DNA from: Pseudofabraea citricarpa
Taxonomy: Eukaryota; Ascomycota; Leotiomycetes; Helotiales; Dermateaceae
Direction of reading: 5' to 3'
NCBI GenBank assembly: GCA_029641185.1
Contig: JAPWGK010000003.1
Span: forward strand, 1,674,001 to 1,738,000
DNA: 64,000 bases
Position numbers and translations under genes: made by a program. Positions 22,120-35,252 of the stretch are shown here, piece after piece. The notes under the pieces are model-generated. The model had not been told where the DNA came from and ran no database searches. It worked only from the letters and a program-made list of their open reading frames with translations. Position 1 is the stretch's first letter. Each line of letters starts with the position of its first letter.

Positions 22120-24029
22120 TTTGGCTGTGTGCTGTGTGTGTTGGGTTTGTTTTGTTTGTTGGTGAGGTGCGAAGTGAGGTGTGAAGTGTAAGGCGAAAAG
22201 TGACTGGGGGGTTTCTGGTTAGTTTTCGGCTTTGGGGAGTACGAGAGAGAGGATGGTGGGTGGTTCTGATTTACCTTTTTTGGTTTTGGAGATTGGAGGT
22301 TTTGGAGATTGAGAGGGATGGAGATGTCGATATCGATCGAGTATAGTATATAGAAAGTCCGGAGTCGAGATGCGGAGTAGTAGAGTAGAGTAGAGAGTCT
22401 CGACGGCCAAATCAGAGCACAACAAGGCTGAACTCTTTTTTTCTTGGGGGGAAGATTGCGATAAGGAACCAGCAGAACGGAAGCCTCGTGATCTTTTCTT
22501 TTCCTCAAGGCAAGCGATGGATAGATGGATTTGATAGATCAAAGTCGGGGAATGTAGATGAGACGGTAATTCTTGGTTGGAATGGAGAGAGGAGAGGGAG
22601 AGAGTGGTACAGAGAAAGTCGTGCGTTGTGTTAAGTATCACTCTGTTGTCCTGCCATCGCCATTCTTTTTGGCGTCTGTGTACATGGGTCAATGTGGAAG
22701 GCTGGGCTTGGAAGGTTCGTGCTTTCGTGGAGCGGAGTGCGAGGCGGGTAACGATCGGTAACGACGGGGGTTGTGCGAGGGGTGGTTTAAGCGAAGCTTG
22801 ATTCTTCTGCTGTGCTGTACGCGATGTACGAACGGTGCGGGTGGTGTACCTATGTTCAAGAGAGACAGGAAAGAGATAGCTTTCTTTTGATAATTCGAAT
22901 CGAGTGAAGAGATCTTTAGTTCTCCTAATATCTTTGCGAGAGTTCTATTTGCTTGTTCGTACTTAGGGTTACTATAGCTATCCCTTCTCGGCGCCGTCGC
23001 GTCGCGTTGCGTTGCGCAAAGACAGAGGGAAATCTCGCTTAGCTCTCCAACCTCCAGCCTCTCTCCTTTTCCGTAACACCTAGCCGAATCACCAACCACC
23101 AACCACCCTTTGCGAAACGTAGAGGGGACTGCCATACCTTGTTGTACCCAAACTATCGACCATCGAGGGTCCAGTCTTACAATGCCGCCAGGCTTTTAAT
23201 GACAGATTTGTTCGTCACGTTTCTCCTGAGTTTGGAAGGGGACGAAATGGTGGAAGAGCTCTGTCGGTTGTGTGCTTTGGTAAGGGACGGGTAGGTAGGT
23301 AAGTTGAAGAGGTAATTATCTAGAACGTGGGATTTATGCGTAGCGTACTGTCGTGGTCGCTCGGAAAGGCGTACGACGATATGTGATTGAGTTTCAAGTA
23401 CGAAGGACAAAGTATGTGCAACAGTTGACATGAGTAACGGCGTCATACATACATAGGTAGTAAGTAAGTGGTACTCTGGCGATGCATCGTCTATCTAGCG
23501 GTCGCAGCAGACAGCAAACAGAGCCACAAGCAAGCAAGCAAACAAGCAGTAGCACAGCTTGAGCACGACTGACCCAAACATTAGCCCAAGGGAAATGATA
23601 TAAAGGCTAGCCTCCAAGACAGGTCATCCTGTCATCATCATCGGGACCATCAACCCGCCAACCCACCCGCCTACTGCCCACACGCCAACCCAGCAACCCA
23701 CGACCGGCATCCAATTACGCCGGATTATCTCTCCCGACGCGATGCCATGCCGTGCCATTTGCCATTCGTCAATTGCGAGGGCAGCCTTGCTTACCTCAGC
23801 CCCCACCTTCTCGACTGAGTATGCGTAATAACCCACCTCGCATCGCAGCTGTATCTCATAAGCATCATTCATCGCCCTTTGCACGACATCACAATCAATC
23901 ACAACAACAGCAACAACAACAGAGCTGCACAGTTTACATAGAGCGTACCTCGCACTTCCCATCTTCTCCCTTACTTGGGGTCGTCCTTCTCCACCACCAC
24001 CACTCCTCACGCCTCCGCAACACAATACA
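22120..24029. other. 1.9 kb region between small membrane gene and fmn1
   Basis: It contains the leader and promoter of the small membrane gene on the left and the fmn1 promoter on the right. No other coding exon was recognised. CAAGCAAG runs occur at 23527-23550, and an AACAGC/AACAAC run lies at 23890-23925 near the fmn1 start. Confidence 0.45.
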
Positions 24030-24693
24030 ATGTCAAGACAAGACCGCCCCTCGATTATCGGTCTCTCGACGGGTCCCGAACCACCATACCCCCTCCGCAT
24101 GGACGGCAAAGTAATATCAGGATTCGGGCGGGGTTCTAAAGAAGTGTGTGCACCTCTATCTCTCTTTCTCACCGAAACTAACGCGCTCCTCAAAGCTAGG
24201 AATCCCCACAGCCAACATCCCCGTCGACTCGGTGCCGTGGATCCCCACGATCGCATCGGGCGTGTATTTCGGGTGGTGCTCACTCCACCTGCCCTCCTCT
24301 CACCCATCGCTCGAGACGACGAACGCCATATCGGCGACGCACGTGCCGGCCGAGAAGCTCGCTGACGGCTGGAGGATCTACCCGATGGTCATGAGCATCG
24401 GCTACAACCCGTTCTACAAGAACACGGTGCGCAGCGCCGAGGTGCACGTGCTGGACGAGTTCGCGCGCGACTTCTACGGCAGCTGGATGGCCGTCGTCCT
24501 GCTGGGTTATATCCGGCCCGAGCTGGACTATGTCGATGTCGAGAGCCTCATCAAGGATATCAAGTTTGATTGCCAGGTTGCCCGGACGAGTCTGGATCGG
24601 AAGGCGTGGGAGGATGCTGCGGGAGATGGGTTTCTGTGGGGGGTTGGAGGAGGTGAGGAGGAGGGGAAGGAAGAGGAAGTTGAGAAGATATGA
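24030..24693 (+). CDS. fmn1: Riboflavin kinase
   Basis: Two exons: 24030-24143 and 24196-24693; 203 aa. It has the complete small riboflavin kinase fold: MDGKVISGFGRGSKELGIPT with the conserved PTAN motif at the exon junction (GSKE|LGIPTANIP), a GVYFGW strand, YPMVMSIGYNPFY, and the catalytic Glu region (AEVHVLDEFARDFYGSW). It phosphorylates riboflavin to FMN. The intron acceptor is AAG. The C-terminus carries an acidic extension (GGGEEEGKEEEVEKI) absent from minimal kinases. A GATGAT run follows the stop codon. Confidence 0.92.
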
Positions 24694-26471
24694 GGATGAG
24701 AATGGTGGTGATGACGACGATGATGATGATGATGATGATGACTTCCTCTTTCTATCCTTATTTGAATTGAACTGAAATGAATCGGTGGAGCGAGCGAGAG
24801 GGTAACAACCATGCGGGGGTGGTTGAATAGACGGCATTGAGAGAAGGATGAAGAGCCAAGAGAATGATGAGTTGAGAATCAACCACATAGGAATATAGAC
24901 AAAAGGCCGAAGAAGCAATAACAAAAGAGAAAAGAGAGATATCCCAATACAGAAAACCCAGTCATCAAAAGAAAAAGAGAAAGAAGAGACGGAAAAGGGA
25001 GAGCGGAAAGGGATGGCAATCACAAGACGTTATCCTGCCTCTCTCTCTTCCTCCTGAATGATGAATGAGAGAAGAGAAAGAATGATGTGCCGTATTCGAT
25101 GACCGTACTACTTGTTTGATACGCACTTACCGACGACATGTGACATGTATGTGGATGTATCCCCAAGTATATACAATACATACATACATAAATACCAACC
25201 CTCGTCACCAGCCCATCCAGTAACAAAAGCCCAAACGGAATCCAAAATCAAGCCAGTGCTCAAAAGATCAAACAGGGAACAGGAACAGTAACAAGAAAGT
25301 TGACGCCTGTTTTTCTTTTTCTTCCCTCTTCTTTTGGTTTTTGTTTCTGATACCGCCTGACTTTCTTCTCGCGCACTCACTCACTCACCTACCACCCACT
25401 CACTGACTCACATGTAACGAACGAACTTCTCTAACATCGATACACGAGACCTGTACATCACACAACACTTACTTTACTTACCTATATATTAATCAAACCA
25501 ACCCGTCTCTCGTTTCGTATCATCCTTTTATTCCTTTCCTCCTCATCTTCGTCCTCTAGCACACATACATAGACGTAACAAACATACTCACCCATCCATC
25601 CATCCACCCACCCACTCAAAAGGAAAAGAAGAAGGAAGAAAGAAGACGCGGGGTTCAAAAGACGCGCGAACAAGTCAAGTCAAGTCAAGTCAAATCACAT
25701 TAAGACCAGAAGAGCAGAAGCAAGAAACGCAAAATCGTATTCCATTGATCGAAGAAAGAGCAAGGAAACAGAACAAAACAAAACAAAAACAAAAACGCCG
25801 CCCAGTGAGGTTTAGATGATGATGATAATGATGATAATGATGATAATACTAAAAAATAAAAATATCTTCAACCCAAAAGCAAGAGAGGAAAATATGAAAC
25901 TGTTAATGGAAAAGGGGCTTCTTCTTCTTCTTCTTCCTCTTCCTTTTTTCTTTTGGAGAGAACAATACATGCACAAACAGAAGATCAAAGATCAAAGATC
26001 CATGATCCATGATCCCCCTCCCAAAACCCCCCTCCCCAAGCCACCCACCATCACCCAAGGTCTATCCCTAAAGAAAAAACCCGAGGGCCGACGAGATGAG
26101 ATGTATAAAAATAAAGATGTAAAATAGATACTGCGTAGGAAAGAGGCAGGCCAAGAAACCCCTAAAGCCTAAAGGATAGCTAGCTAACTGTACTAGTAGT
26201 GTGTATGTGTGTGCCTTGCGTGTGCATAATATCTCCGTGTCTGCCTGCTTGTGTTCTGCTCTGTGTTCTGCTTGCGCGCTGCGCGCTTACGTGTGAGTAC
26301 GTGTGAGGCGTAGATGCGACGTAAAATCCTCCAAGCGCGATGTATAAAAAAAATAGAGTTTCCAAGACCCAAAACCCAAAATCCAAGACACGCCCGCTCA
26401 CGCCTATGAACCCCCAACGGTATGGTATACCCCCGATAAAAATAAAAATAAAAAATTCCCGTAACAAAACC
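24694..26471. other. Convergent 3' intergenic region fmn1/acuK
   Basis: 1.8 kb with no recognisable gene. It is dense in low-complexity DNA: GATGAT (24717-24741), CATACATA (25178-25190), CACTCACT (25373-25390), GATAATGAT (25816-25847) and CTTCTTCTT (25918-25940). Several pyrimidine/purine stretches flank the two 3' ends. Confidence 0.5.
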
Positions 26472-28759
26472 CTAAATGCATGGGAGGAACTAGAACGAAT
26501 AAGCGAGTTAGCATGCTGTGCTATGCTGACATCCAAGAGGTAAAAAGGAGAGGGCTGAGGTATTGGCGCTGACGCCCGAAGGATCAAAGAAGACTTACGT
26601 TCATGACGATCAGCATAGGTATGTCAAAGACATCTCGCTTGACAGTCCAGCAGTAGCTGCAGTCCATCTTCCCGTCGCGCTCTAATCGCACAATCCCGTA
26701 CTCCCCATCGATCTTGCTGACTTTGTGACCAAGCATTCCTTTCTCCTTCTTGGCTTCGGCTTTCTCGGCTCCTTCCATGCCTTCCTTCGTCTGATATTTC
26801 AGCAGCTTGCATTTGGTGGTAACACTCCCTCGGGAATCCCCAAATGCAAGTCGGGCAAAATCCTCGTAGAATTCAACCGCTGAATCATCATCCAATAATT
26901 CCGCAAGGAACACAGGTTGTGGTCGACCTTCTTGGGACTTCCCCAGATTCATCCGAGGTGTAGCAAGTCCTGCCCGGCCAGTATTCCCTGAGCTTGCAGG
27001 ACCCGAAGAAGATCCACCTGAACCCTGCCCGGTGTTGATATTGAGATTTGCTTCTTTTCCAAGCAGGACATCCTTCTTCCATCCCGTTAACAGTGTAAAC
27101 TCCTTATTGACAGCCGCAATCTCGCCTGTTCTTCGGCAGACCAAGGTTGGCGTGCAGCAGCTAAGCATGAAATCTTCATACTCAAATAACGTTCGTTGGA
27201 AGCATTTCTCCATAAATATGAGATCTTGCCGATTAAGCGTTTTAGTACAGGAGATGAACGACGGTCGGATAGAAGCGAGCGCCTTGGCTATTCGTAGTGT
27301 CTTGTTAGGGGAAAATCGTCGTTGGAGAAAAGCAGTCAGGGAGTGAAACCCCGCAGTGTAAGAGTAAGGTTCATGAACCGTATCATAAATCGTAGACGGG
27401 TCGCGAGTTCGTTTACCAAGAACCGAAGCAGGCCACTTAGGTGCTGCCGATGCTTTGCTATCTTGCCTCTGTTTCGGTCTTTGAGAGGACTGAGGGTGAG
27501 GTGCTGGATAGGTGGAAGCCGTAGGTGACTCGAAGCCCATGGTGTTCGCCTGGGGACTTGCTTCAGTGCTTGGACTGTTGATACTCGTCGGTCCAGTTGC
27601 GATGGCGTATGCATGTGGTATGCCGTGGAGTCCGCTATTGCTGAAGATACTATTTTGACGGTCAAGCCCGACAAAGTCAGGAAGCATGTCTTGGGAATAC
27701 ATCTGCCCAAACTGATTCACACTATTTCCAAAACTGTTAAATCCAACATCCCCAACGCCTTGTGACATAGAACCTTGTTTGTCCTGTGGAGGCGTCTCTG
27801 CCGCTCCCGACGACATATGGCCGAGCATTCCAAATTCGAGAGCTCCATAGTGATTTCCAAAGTTCAAACCTTCGAGATCAAAATTGAACAAGGCTGGATT
27901 GCTGGGATCGAACAAAGCACCACCAAACGAAGTGGAGATATCAGCTGGTGCTTGATTGACCTGCGGGATGCTCTGCATCGAAGACGTTCGACGAGGATTA
28001 GGCGTCTGGAACGTGGGTGATAGTGGAGACTGTTGTCCATAAGACAAACTTGCCTGTAGAGGTGGTGGCATCGGATTCGATTGACCTGCTGGGAAGATAG
28101 GAAATGACGGAGACGCATCTGCCTGGGTAAAGAAACCCCCTGTGACCTGGGGTGAAGCGTCTGAAGCTGTGGTACTATTTGAGAGTGGTCCGTTGTTCGT
28201 TCGATTGTTGTTGCTATTGTTGAGATTTTGGTTATAAGTTGGTCCTAGAACAGGTCTAAGAGCCTCCGGAGGAGCATCATGGAGATACTTTGCCTTCTTT
28301 CTCACACCGTCCTGACAAGCATCCGCGAGGCCCCGCTTGATACAGCGTTGGCAAGGACGTTCATCACCTAGAGAATTTTGAGATCAGCATCTTTCAGAAC
28401 CGAGTGAATCGTTGAGGTAACAAGCTGCCACAAACTATTGACTGAGACACCGTCGGGTAGGGCTCAGGACTAAAGAGATGACACATACCACAAGTGAGGT
28501 GAGCTCTCTGACAAGCAAAGCAAGCTCTCCTTGCCTTTTTTCTCCGAGGCCTTAGAGGATCTTTGGGATCCAGCTTGGGCTTGGTTGCCATGACAGTTGA
28601 GTCGTTCTCATCGTCTGGTTCGTATTTCTGTTGCGCCATGTCTGTTCCGTCGTTCTCTGCTTTGGTTACAGCATCAGACTCGTTCTCACGATCGCTCTCG
28701 TTCTCAGACACGGCATCCGAGACCTCAGCATCATCATGGCCCTCTATATCCTCCGGCAT
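26472..28759 (-). CDS. acuK: Gluconeogenesis activator AcuK (Zn2Cys6 + PAS)
   Basis: Three exons: 28759-28489, 28367-26599, and an 18-nt terminal exon 26489-26472; 685 aa. An acidic N-terminus precedes [20 protein letters not shown] and a full Zn2Cys6 cluster with spacing C-x2-C-x6-C-x5-C-x2-C-x8-C, split by intron 1. [14 protein letters not shown] follows. The middle is Asn/Gln/Ser/Pro-rich. A PAS-like domain (residues ~415-590; [32 protein letters not shown]) precedes the conserved end. The terminal exon encodes FLPCI, the conserved AcuK/Ert1-type C-terminus, reached by splicing from MN|GTAAGT to TTCTAG over a 109-nt intron with a CTAAC branch-like site. AcuK switches on PEP carboxykinase and fructose-bisphosphatase genes on gluconeogenic carbon, usually with AcuM. 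Confidence 0.92.
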
Positions 28760-31213
28760 GGTGTCTGACTCTTTAAGATATGTAGCAGGCCGCCGGTTGG
28801 TATGGTGTGCCAAGAATAACCTCGTTTCTGCACTCCCACACCTACCTACGTGAGAGAGGAGGGGATCAGAGACGGGCTCGGCTACCCTTGGTATCGAAGC
28901 CTATTACTCTTGCAGGTTGAGGATGTGTTGCACGACCAGGCCTACCGTGTAAGCGACACAGCCTCCACGACGAGTGATGCGCGTAGAGCCCTGGTCCTTT
29001 CAACCTCTGCTGGTCCCCTTCCACACCTCCTTCCACGCCAGAACTAATAATGCAATGTAAGGCTACGGCTGGTCCAGCTCAACGGTACACAAATGAAGCG
29101 TACTTACTGCCTGCTCCCGCGGCTCGTCCCAATACTAGCCCCCACCACGTTTCGAAGAGTGCCTATCCGGCCACAGGCACGCGTTCGCATGCACCTTGGT
29201 CTCCCGTCGGTGTCGCTCCTGACCTCTCTCAGGGCCTCCAGCCGTCTCCGACTCCCAGGTACCTCCCAGCTCTTCGTATCTCTCCCCTTCCAAGTCACCT
29301 CAGCCCCACGTCGCTCGCTCTGGCAGCCAATCCCTCCGTGACAGGACGCCGGACCCTGGACTCCCAGATCAGCTTCTCCCCAACGTACCGTACCGTACCG
29401 GACCGGACAGGTCACGCGCAGGTCGCTGCACTGTAACGCCTGCCACTCAATTGCTGGTGCTGGGCGACGGTGCGCAATCAACTGAGGAGAGGGGCCCAGT
29501 AGAGCGTGTACCAAGTCTACGCCGTGCACCTATGTTCTGCAGGTATCCGCGCGCTATCGAGACACCACAATGACATTGATGCCCAAGTTCCTCGCGGGGA
29601 TGATGTAATGGCGAGAGTCCTCATATGCGAGGAATTCGATATATTGATCTGCGGATGTGCATGCGCTTGCGCTTGTCGAGGACAGTAGAATACAGGTTGA
29701 GAGTGGAGAGTGGAAATTATTTTGCATGCGCCGGACCTGCGGGGAGAGTCGTGGGTGGTGTGGTTGGTTGGAAGGAGGGGTGGTGGGTGCCGCGGCTGCG
29801 AATTTGCTATGGGCGGACGAGGGGACGAGGGGACGAGGGGACGAGGGGACGAGGGGACGAGGGGACGAGGGGACGAGGGGAGTTGCTGCGGCGGTGCGAA
29901 GGTGTGAAGAGCAATTGATTTGATGCGAGAGGTCGCACGTCGATCTCGAGAGATGTGGGATGTTCTGAGGGGGGATGCGGCGTAGACTAGAGGGGAGGGT
30001 GCTGAGGAGAGAGTCGAGGTGTGAAATTGTGATTGTGTAGTGGAAGTGGTAAATGGGGAACGACGAGGTCAGAAAATGGAAGTGAAAGAAATGCCAGCCC
30101 TGTAATTGGGGCCGAGCAACGGTTCGCTTCAGCCACACCTTCGCCTGCTCGCCACTGTAGCGACCGCCTTACACGCCTGTGCCTCCCCAGTGCCTCGCTT
30201 CAGCACAGCACCTACAGTACAGTACAGTATAGCACAGTCAGTTCAGGCTGTGAAGTACAGTATAGTATAGTATATTACAGTACACTTTAATGCTTATTAT
30301 CATTACCACTCCACTCTGGTCCTCGTGTAGGTAGGTATTGCATCAATCTGCGTGGCATAGCACCTGGGCAAATAACTAACTAGCTACTTTTACGCTTACT
30401 TTTATTTTCACTTTCACTTTCACTTTCACCTTTCGTAATTCTCACATCTATTATTATTCTCATATTCACATCTATTCTCATATTCACTCTCACATTCACA
30501 TCCACTCTTACTCACTCACCTTCACTTTCACATGGGAACCGCCGATACCGTACCCTACCCTACCCTACCGTACAGCAGTGAAACCTGATCTAGCGTTGCG
30601 CTGCAGGAGGCACGAGTTGGTCACATGCTGCCTCGCTCCAAGGTGCGTGAGGTGGCTGAGGACAGCAGTAGCAGTAGCAGTAACAAAGACGAAGCATGGA
30701 CCAGGACTCGACCAGGACTCAGGACTCAGGACTCAGGACGACAGAAGTGCTCGGCAAAACAAGGGGCGTGGTTGGCCAGCGTGACAGCTGATGCTCGCTC
30801 GCTCGCTCGCCTCGCCAACCCAGTCGTCACAGTACAGTAATCACACCGAGTAGCTACGTGAAGTATCACCGTAATCGTGCGACACAAATTCCTTTTTATA
30901 TCCCTCAGGCGACTCCCAGGTGCCAGCCATCGCCCATCATGCTCCTCGACCTCAGGTCAGGTCAGGTCAAGTCAGGTCGCCCATGCCATGCCATGGCGGA
31001 TCCTCCACTGCGACTCTTCACCAGTCTCATGAGACATGACCGTACCGTGGAGTGATTTGTGTTCCTGTCATTATGCTATTTTTCCCGCCCAACGCCAGTG
31101 GTGTATATATATTTACATTGCATGCACTGTCACCTCGAGCGTGTTGTCGGCGACGTCCCGCCTCCGCTCGCCATTCGCCATTCGCCATTCGCAAGCTTTG
31201 CCCCTTTCTCTCC
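28760..31213. promoter_or_regulatory. Long upstream region of acuK
   Basis: 2.45 kb between the acuK start and the MFS stop, without a recognisable gene. It carries the G4-prone GGGGACGA array (29815-29880), ACAGTACAGTA/TATAG runs (30212-30285), CACTTT/CACATT runs (30405-30535) and AGGACTC runs (30705-30740). Long repeat-rich upstream regions are common for fungal regulators; specific operators are not identifiable. Confidence 0.5.
29815..29880 (+). repeat. GGGGACGA tandem array (G-quadruplex-prone)
   Basis: About eight exact 8-bp units, giving eight GGGG runs each separated by four bases. This fits the G3+/N1-7 quadruplex pattern. Confidence 0.9.
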
Positions 31214-33591
31214 CTATGCACTAGCAAAGCGACTCTTACCCCTGAGCTTCTTGCCGTATTTGAAAAACAGGTATGGGAAGGGCATCATGGCGAGCGTCAA
31301 GAAGGCCAAGAGACTCGTGGCCCATTGATGTCCCAGCTTGTGATACATCTGAATGCCAAAGAGCGGGAAGGCGGCTGCAGTCTAATCAGTACCTGCAACC
31401 TCGACTCGCTCAAACGAGACAGTCGAAGGTGTGGAGGGGCAACGACTTACCTCCAAAGCTGCTGCGTGCAAAGCTGTTGGCAGCTAGCGAGCTAGCCGCA
31501 TACAGAGGATATGCATCTACCAGGAAGGTAAAGATGCCGGTGAAGACCAACACCGTTCTGCAGGCGATGATATTAGCCGACCCGACGAGCGTACATGTGA
31601 TACATATGTGTATGCAAGAGCGTATATGCAGAGAGATTCCAAATGTTCCCATGATTACGCACGTGGAATATTTTGGGATACGGCCATGTGAATAAATCGT
31701 GGGTGGAAGGTTCAGAAAACCCTCATGTCTCATAAAAGCTCCATGAAGCGGCTGAAATGCAGGTACTCAAAATCATGACGCCACTTGACGTTGATATATG
31801 CTTGTCTTGGGAGATCGGATAATATTGCATAGATTCAATCCAGATGGAGAGGGACGGAAACTAAAGAAGGGAAGGGATCTGCTTACCCCATGCCAAATAT
31901 ACTAGAGCCAATAATCGGGAGTATCCAGTGGACCGAGGGATACGTGGTCCAAGCGAAGAGGAACAGTCCGATGGGCACCAGAATCGATCCAACAATGGCG
32001 GGCGGGAGGCGGTATTCTGGCTCTGACCCTCCCACTTCCCCTGTGGCGATCTCACGGTTGCGTATGAGCCTCTTGTAGTTGTTGTGGAAGAAGGGATCCG
32101 TACAGACGCCGGCCATCATCCCAACAAAGATGCCCAGGAAGGTCAGCCCGGTTTGTGATAGGGTGAAGCCGTGGCTGCCGCGGAAGACGAGAGGAAAGGC
32201 GCCGAAAAACAGGTAAAGGATTCCCAGGAGGATTGCTGAGAAGAGGCACAGGTTGGTACACATTGGCTCGAGAGTAAGCAGCTGGAACGGCCGGAGGAGC
32301 GAGTAGGCTATCGTCTTGGGGATTGATTTGTTCGTCTTTTCCATGGGTGCCCTCCAACGCTCATCACCGGTCTCCTTCCGCATCCTACGCGCCTTGTTCC
32401 TCAACAAGACCGGATGATAGGTTTCGGGGACCAGCAAAGCGATCATGGCGAGATTTACAGCTGACCATATGATAAGCACGTAGAAGGTCCAGCGCCACTG
32501 GGTGTATTGGTTGATGAAGCCTCCAATCAAAGGACCGATTGAGGGCCCAATAAATGGCGATGCCGTATAGATCAGCATGGGAGCTTGCAATTGCTCGCGG
32601 TTGAACATGTCCCCCACGGTACCGCCAGCCACCGAGAGAAAGGCACTGCCAGACAAGCCATCCAAGAAACGGGCAATCAGCATAGTCTGAATGTTATGTG
32701 CCGCAGCTGACGGGATGAGCCATATTAAGAAGGCGCTGAAGGAAACCAAGTAGATGGGTCGACGACCATAAAACTCACTGCTCCAGTCAGCACTTGGATG
32801 ACCTCAATGACGAACGCGCTCGACTTACGATAGCGGTCCAAGCAACATGGGGCCAATGCCAAGCCCAAGAATGAAGAGCGACAGACCCAGAGTGGCGATC
32901 AGCCTGGATACTTTGAACTCGTCGGTAATTTGTTCATATGTCGACGTGTAGATGGACGAGGTGCATGTTCTAGAATGTGTCAGTTCATCCGAAGTCTGTG
33001 CAACGCAACGAGCTCGCAAGGCTAATGCTAGTCCCGTTACACCAATCACTGGAATTGACTTCAATTCTTTTCTCCTTTTCCTTCTCTTGCATTTTGCATC
33101 TTGCATCTTGCATCTTGCATCTTGCAAAATCAAATACTCTCCTCCACAAAGCGTTGCGATGAGGCAACGACGGTAAGAATGGCCACCACTTACACACAGA
33201 GCGAGCTCGCGCTGACGATAATGACCACCAGCCACTTCCTCGCATGGTTCATGCTTCTGGGGTTTAACGGATCGTTGTCTCCTCCATCCCATTTAACTTC
33301 GAAAGGGTCCTTCTCAACTGCATCTCCTGCGGCTTCGATGTCCTCGCTACCGCTATTCTCTCCCTCGTCGCATCCGTACCCATTCTGAGATCGTACATGG
33401 CTCAGCGATCTTCTACTATTAATCCGACCGAGGGAGTTTGATCGAGAATTCGTTCGAGTTCGCGATTCTGGGCGCGGGACGGCGATGGGCGCGAACTCTT
33501 TTGACGTTTGAGTTATGGTTTCGGCGTCGGAAGTGTGCGAAGAAGAAGCATCGTGCATCTTCTCGTCGTCCTGAACCCTATCCTCAGCCAT
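31214..33591 (-). CDS. MFS drug:H+ antiporter (DHA1-like)
   Basis: Five exons: 33591-33194, 32969-32829, 32777-31887, 31557-31451, 31374-31214; 565 aa. A hydrophilic N-terminus of ~110 residues leads into 12 predicted helices. DHA1 signatures are visible: FEVKWDGGDNDPLNPRSMNH before helix 1, motif A GPLSEFYGRRPIYL, and motif C PFIGPSIGPLIGGF. The C-terminal LVDAYPLYAASSLAANSFAR is typical of fungal exporters near the Tpo/Flr type. Every junction keeps phase (LCV|TCTSS, LS|EFYGRR, GMG|TVLVF, SFG|AAFPLFG). The stop lies soon after KYGKKLRG. Introns 1 and 4 are 224 and 329 nt, far longer than the ~50-60 nt usual here. By family it exports small toxic compounds at the plasma membrane; the substrate is unknown. 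Confidence 0.88.
33094..33126 (+). repeat. TTGCATC tandem repeat inside MFS intron 1
   Basis: Four exact 7-bp units plus a partial fifth, all within the 224-nt first intron of the MFS gene. Confidence 0.9.
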
Positions 33592-35206
33592 CTTGGGCAG
33601 CGTATATACGGGTTGTGAGCGGTCGAGGTTTATGAGGAAGGTATGTAAGGAAGTAGGCGCGCTCAAAGAGGAGGTAGGTTACCCAATTCCTCCACTCGTC
33701 ATAGATTTGCTATACTATGTCGCAATGCAGTCGCGCAATTCGAGAAAATGGTCGGTCTTCGTTCACCTCGGACAGCCTGGATGGATCAAAGAAATCTGCG
33801 CATAGCAGCAACACCACGACTCGCTCTCAGTAGCCTTGCACGGGCGGAAGCGGTCATTTTTGAGGATTTTGACGGCGTCTCCATTCAATGTCCACTCCCA
33901 CTCCCACCCTGGCATCAGTGGGTGCGACGGCATCTGGAAATGGCAGAGCTTTCTGAGTGGAGTGATGCACACCCAGATCAGCCAGACTCAACCAATTACA
34001 CGCGTGTAAGCTTCTCACCAGCAGCCTGGTCGAGCATATCTCCGATGACGTCCCGCAAGATCCGCGGCAATGTCTTTTGCCTGACACGAAGTACATCTGA
34101 CAGAAGCCATATCCAGCAATTTAGCCATGGCTTTCTTAATAATGCCAATGCATCTCGTGGGTGTTCTTTGAGTATGCCTCCTCAACTGCTCAACTCATCT
34201 TTCTCTTCCTCACCACCCTGACATGCCGGGTGGGTTTCGGCCTTCTCAGTGGAACGGGTGGAACTTCAATCTGATTACCCAAGCTCTACTTCCGCTTCCG
34301 CATCCGCGTACACTCCCTGTGGCCGGCCTTCAAACAAGCGCGAGTTGACGCGAATCGCCCGCCCGAGAACCGATGACATGTCCCACTTTACCGTCCCAGA
34401 AATGCACTCGTTCCTCTTGGCTGCTTGTTCCTCAAACCAGGTAGACAAAAATGGGATTTGGCTTTTACAACGGCATTTGTCTTGGCAGAATTGCAGGTGC
34501 ATGTCTCACTCTCTAACCTATTTCTTTAACCGTCTCTCAAGTCTCGGAGTTTCCTGTGGGCAATAGTTCTTACATATTCTGCTTGGCCAGTCGGATATAC
34601 TTCTCGGGTATAGCCGTGCATTGCATCACCAGAAAGTATGCTCTGGGTTGGCCTGGTCAGGTAAGCAACGTGCATTTGCATCATGTCGTCTCCCTCCCGA
34701 AAGAAGGTTCGCCAATCACGCAATGTCCGAAATGTTCACTGCTTAGCGAGCACCTTATTTTCACCGTCCCGCGGAACAAGGGATCAATTCCTAGCTACCA
34801 CGTTTTAGGCTGTTGTGTGCATGTGTGTGTGAGTAATCCAGATCCCCGTCTGGGGAATTAAGATGGGTTGGATTAGACGTCATCTCAAGTTTGCAGATTT
34901 AGAATATGAGGATCACTTGAATTCCCTAGGTATAGATTTCATAGTATTATGTGGTGATATGGTGATGTTTGTTATAATATACCGTATCACTCAAATTCCC
35001 TTAGGTTTGGATTTGATAGGATTCCAGTTAGTGGTAGATGTTTGGTCTTGATGTAATACATTTGACAAGTAGGATGTCAGAAGATCAAAGTATAAATACA
35101 TGTCATTCACTCATCGTCCACCTCCCACATCCTTCCCATATAACGAAGGCTCCATCTGCTTCCAACATACAACACCCCCAAACTATAGTTCAAACTCGCA
35201 AACAAG

Positions 35207-35246
35207 GTCAAGGCATGTTAACGCCAGTCAAGGCATGTTAACGCCA
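35207..35246 (+). repeat. Perfect 20-bp tandem duplication
   Basis: Bases 35207-35226 are repeated exactly at 35227-35246. The unit begins GTCAAGGCAT and contains GTTAAC. Confidence 0.9.
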
Positions 35247-35252
35247 AGTCCA

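Noticed and set aside
23624..24307. Minus-strand 227-codon frame
   Set aside because: Overlaps the riboflavin kinase start and its promoter on the opposite strand; composition is Arg/Gly shadow of the C/G-biased coding strand.
24280..25023. Minus-strand 247-codon frame
   Set aside because: Antisense to riboflavin kinase and then Ser/His runs from GATGAT repeats.
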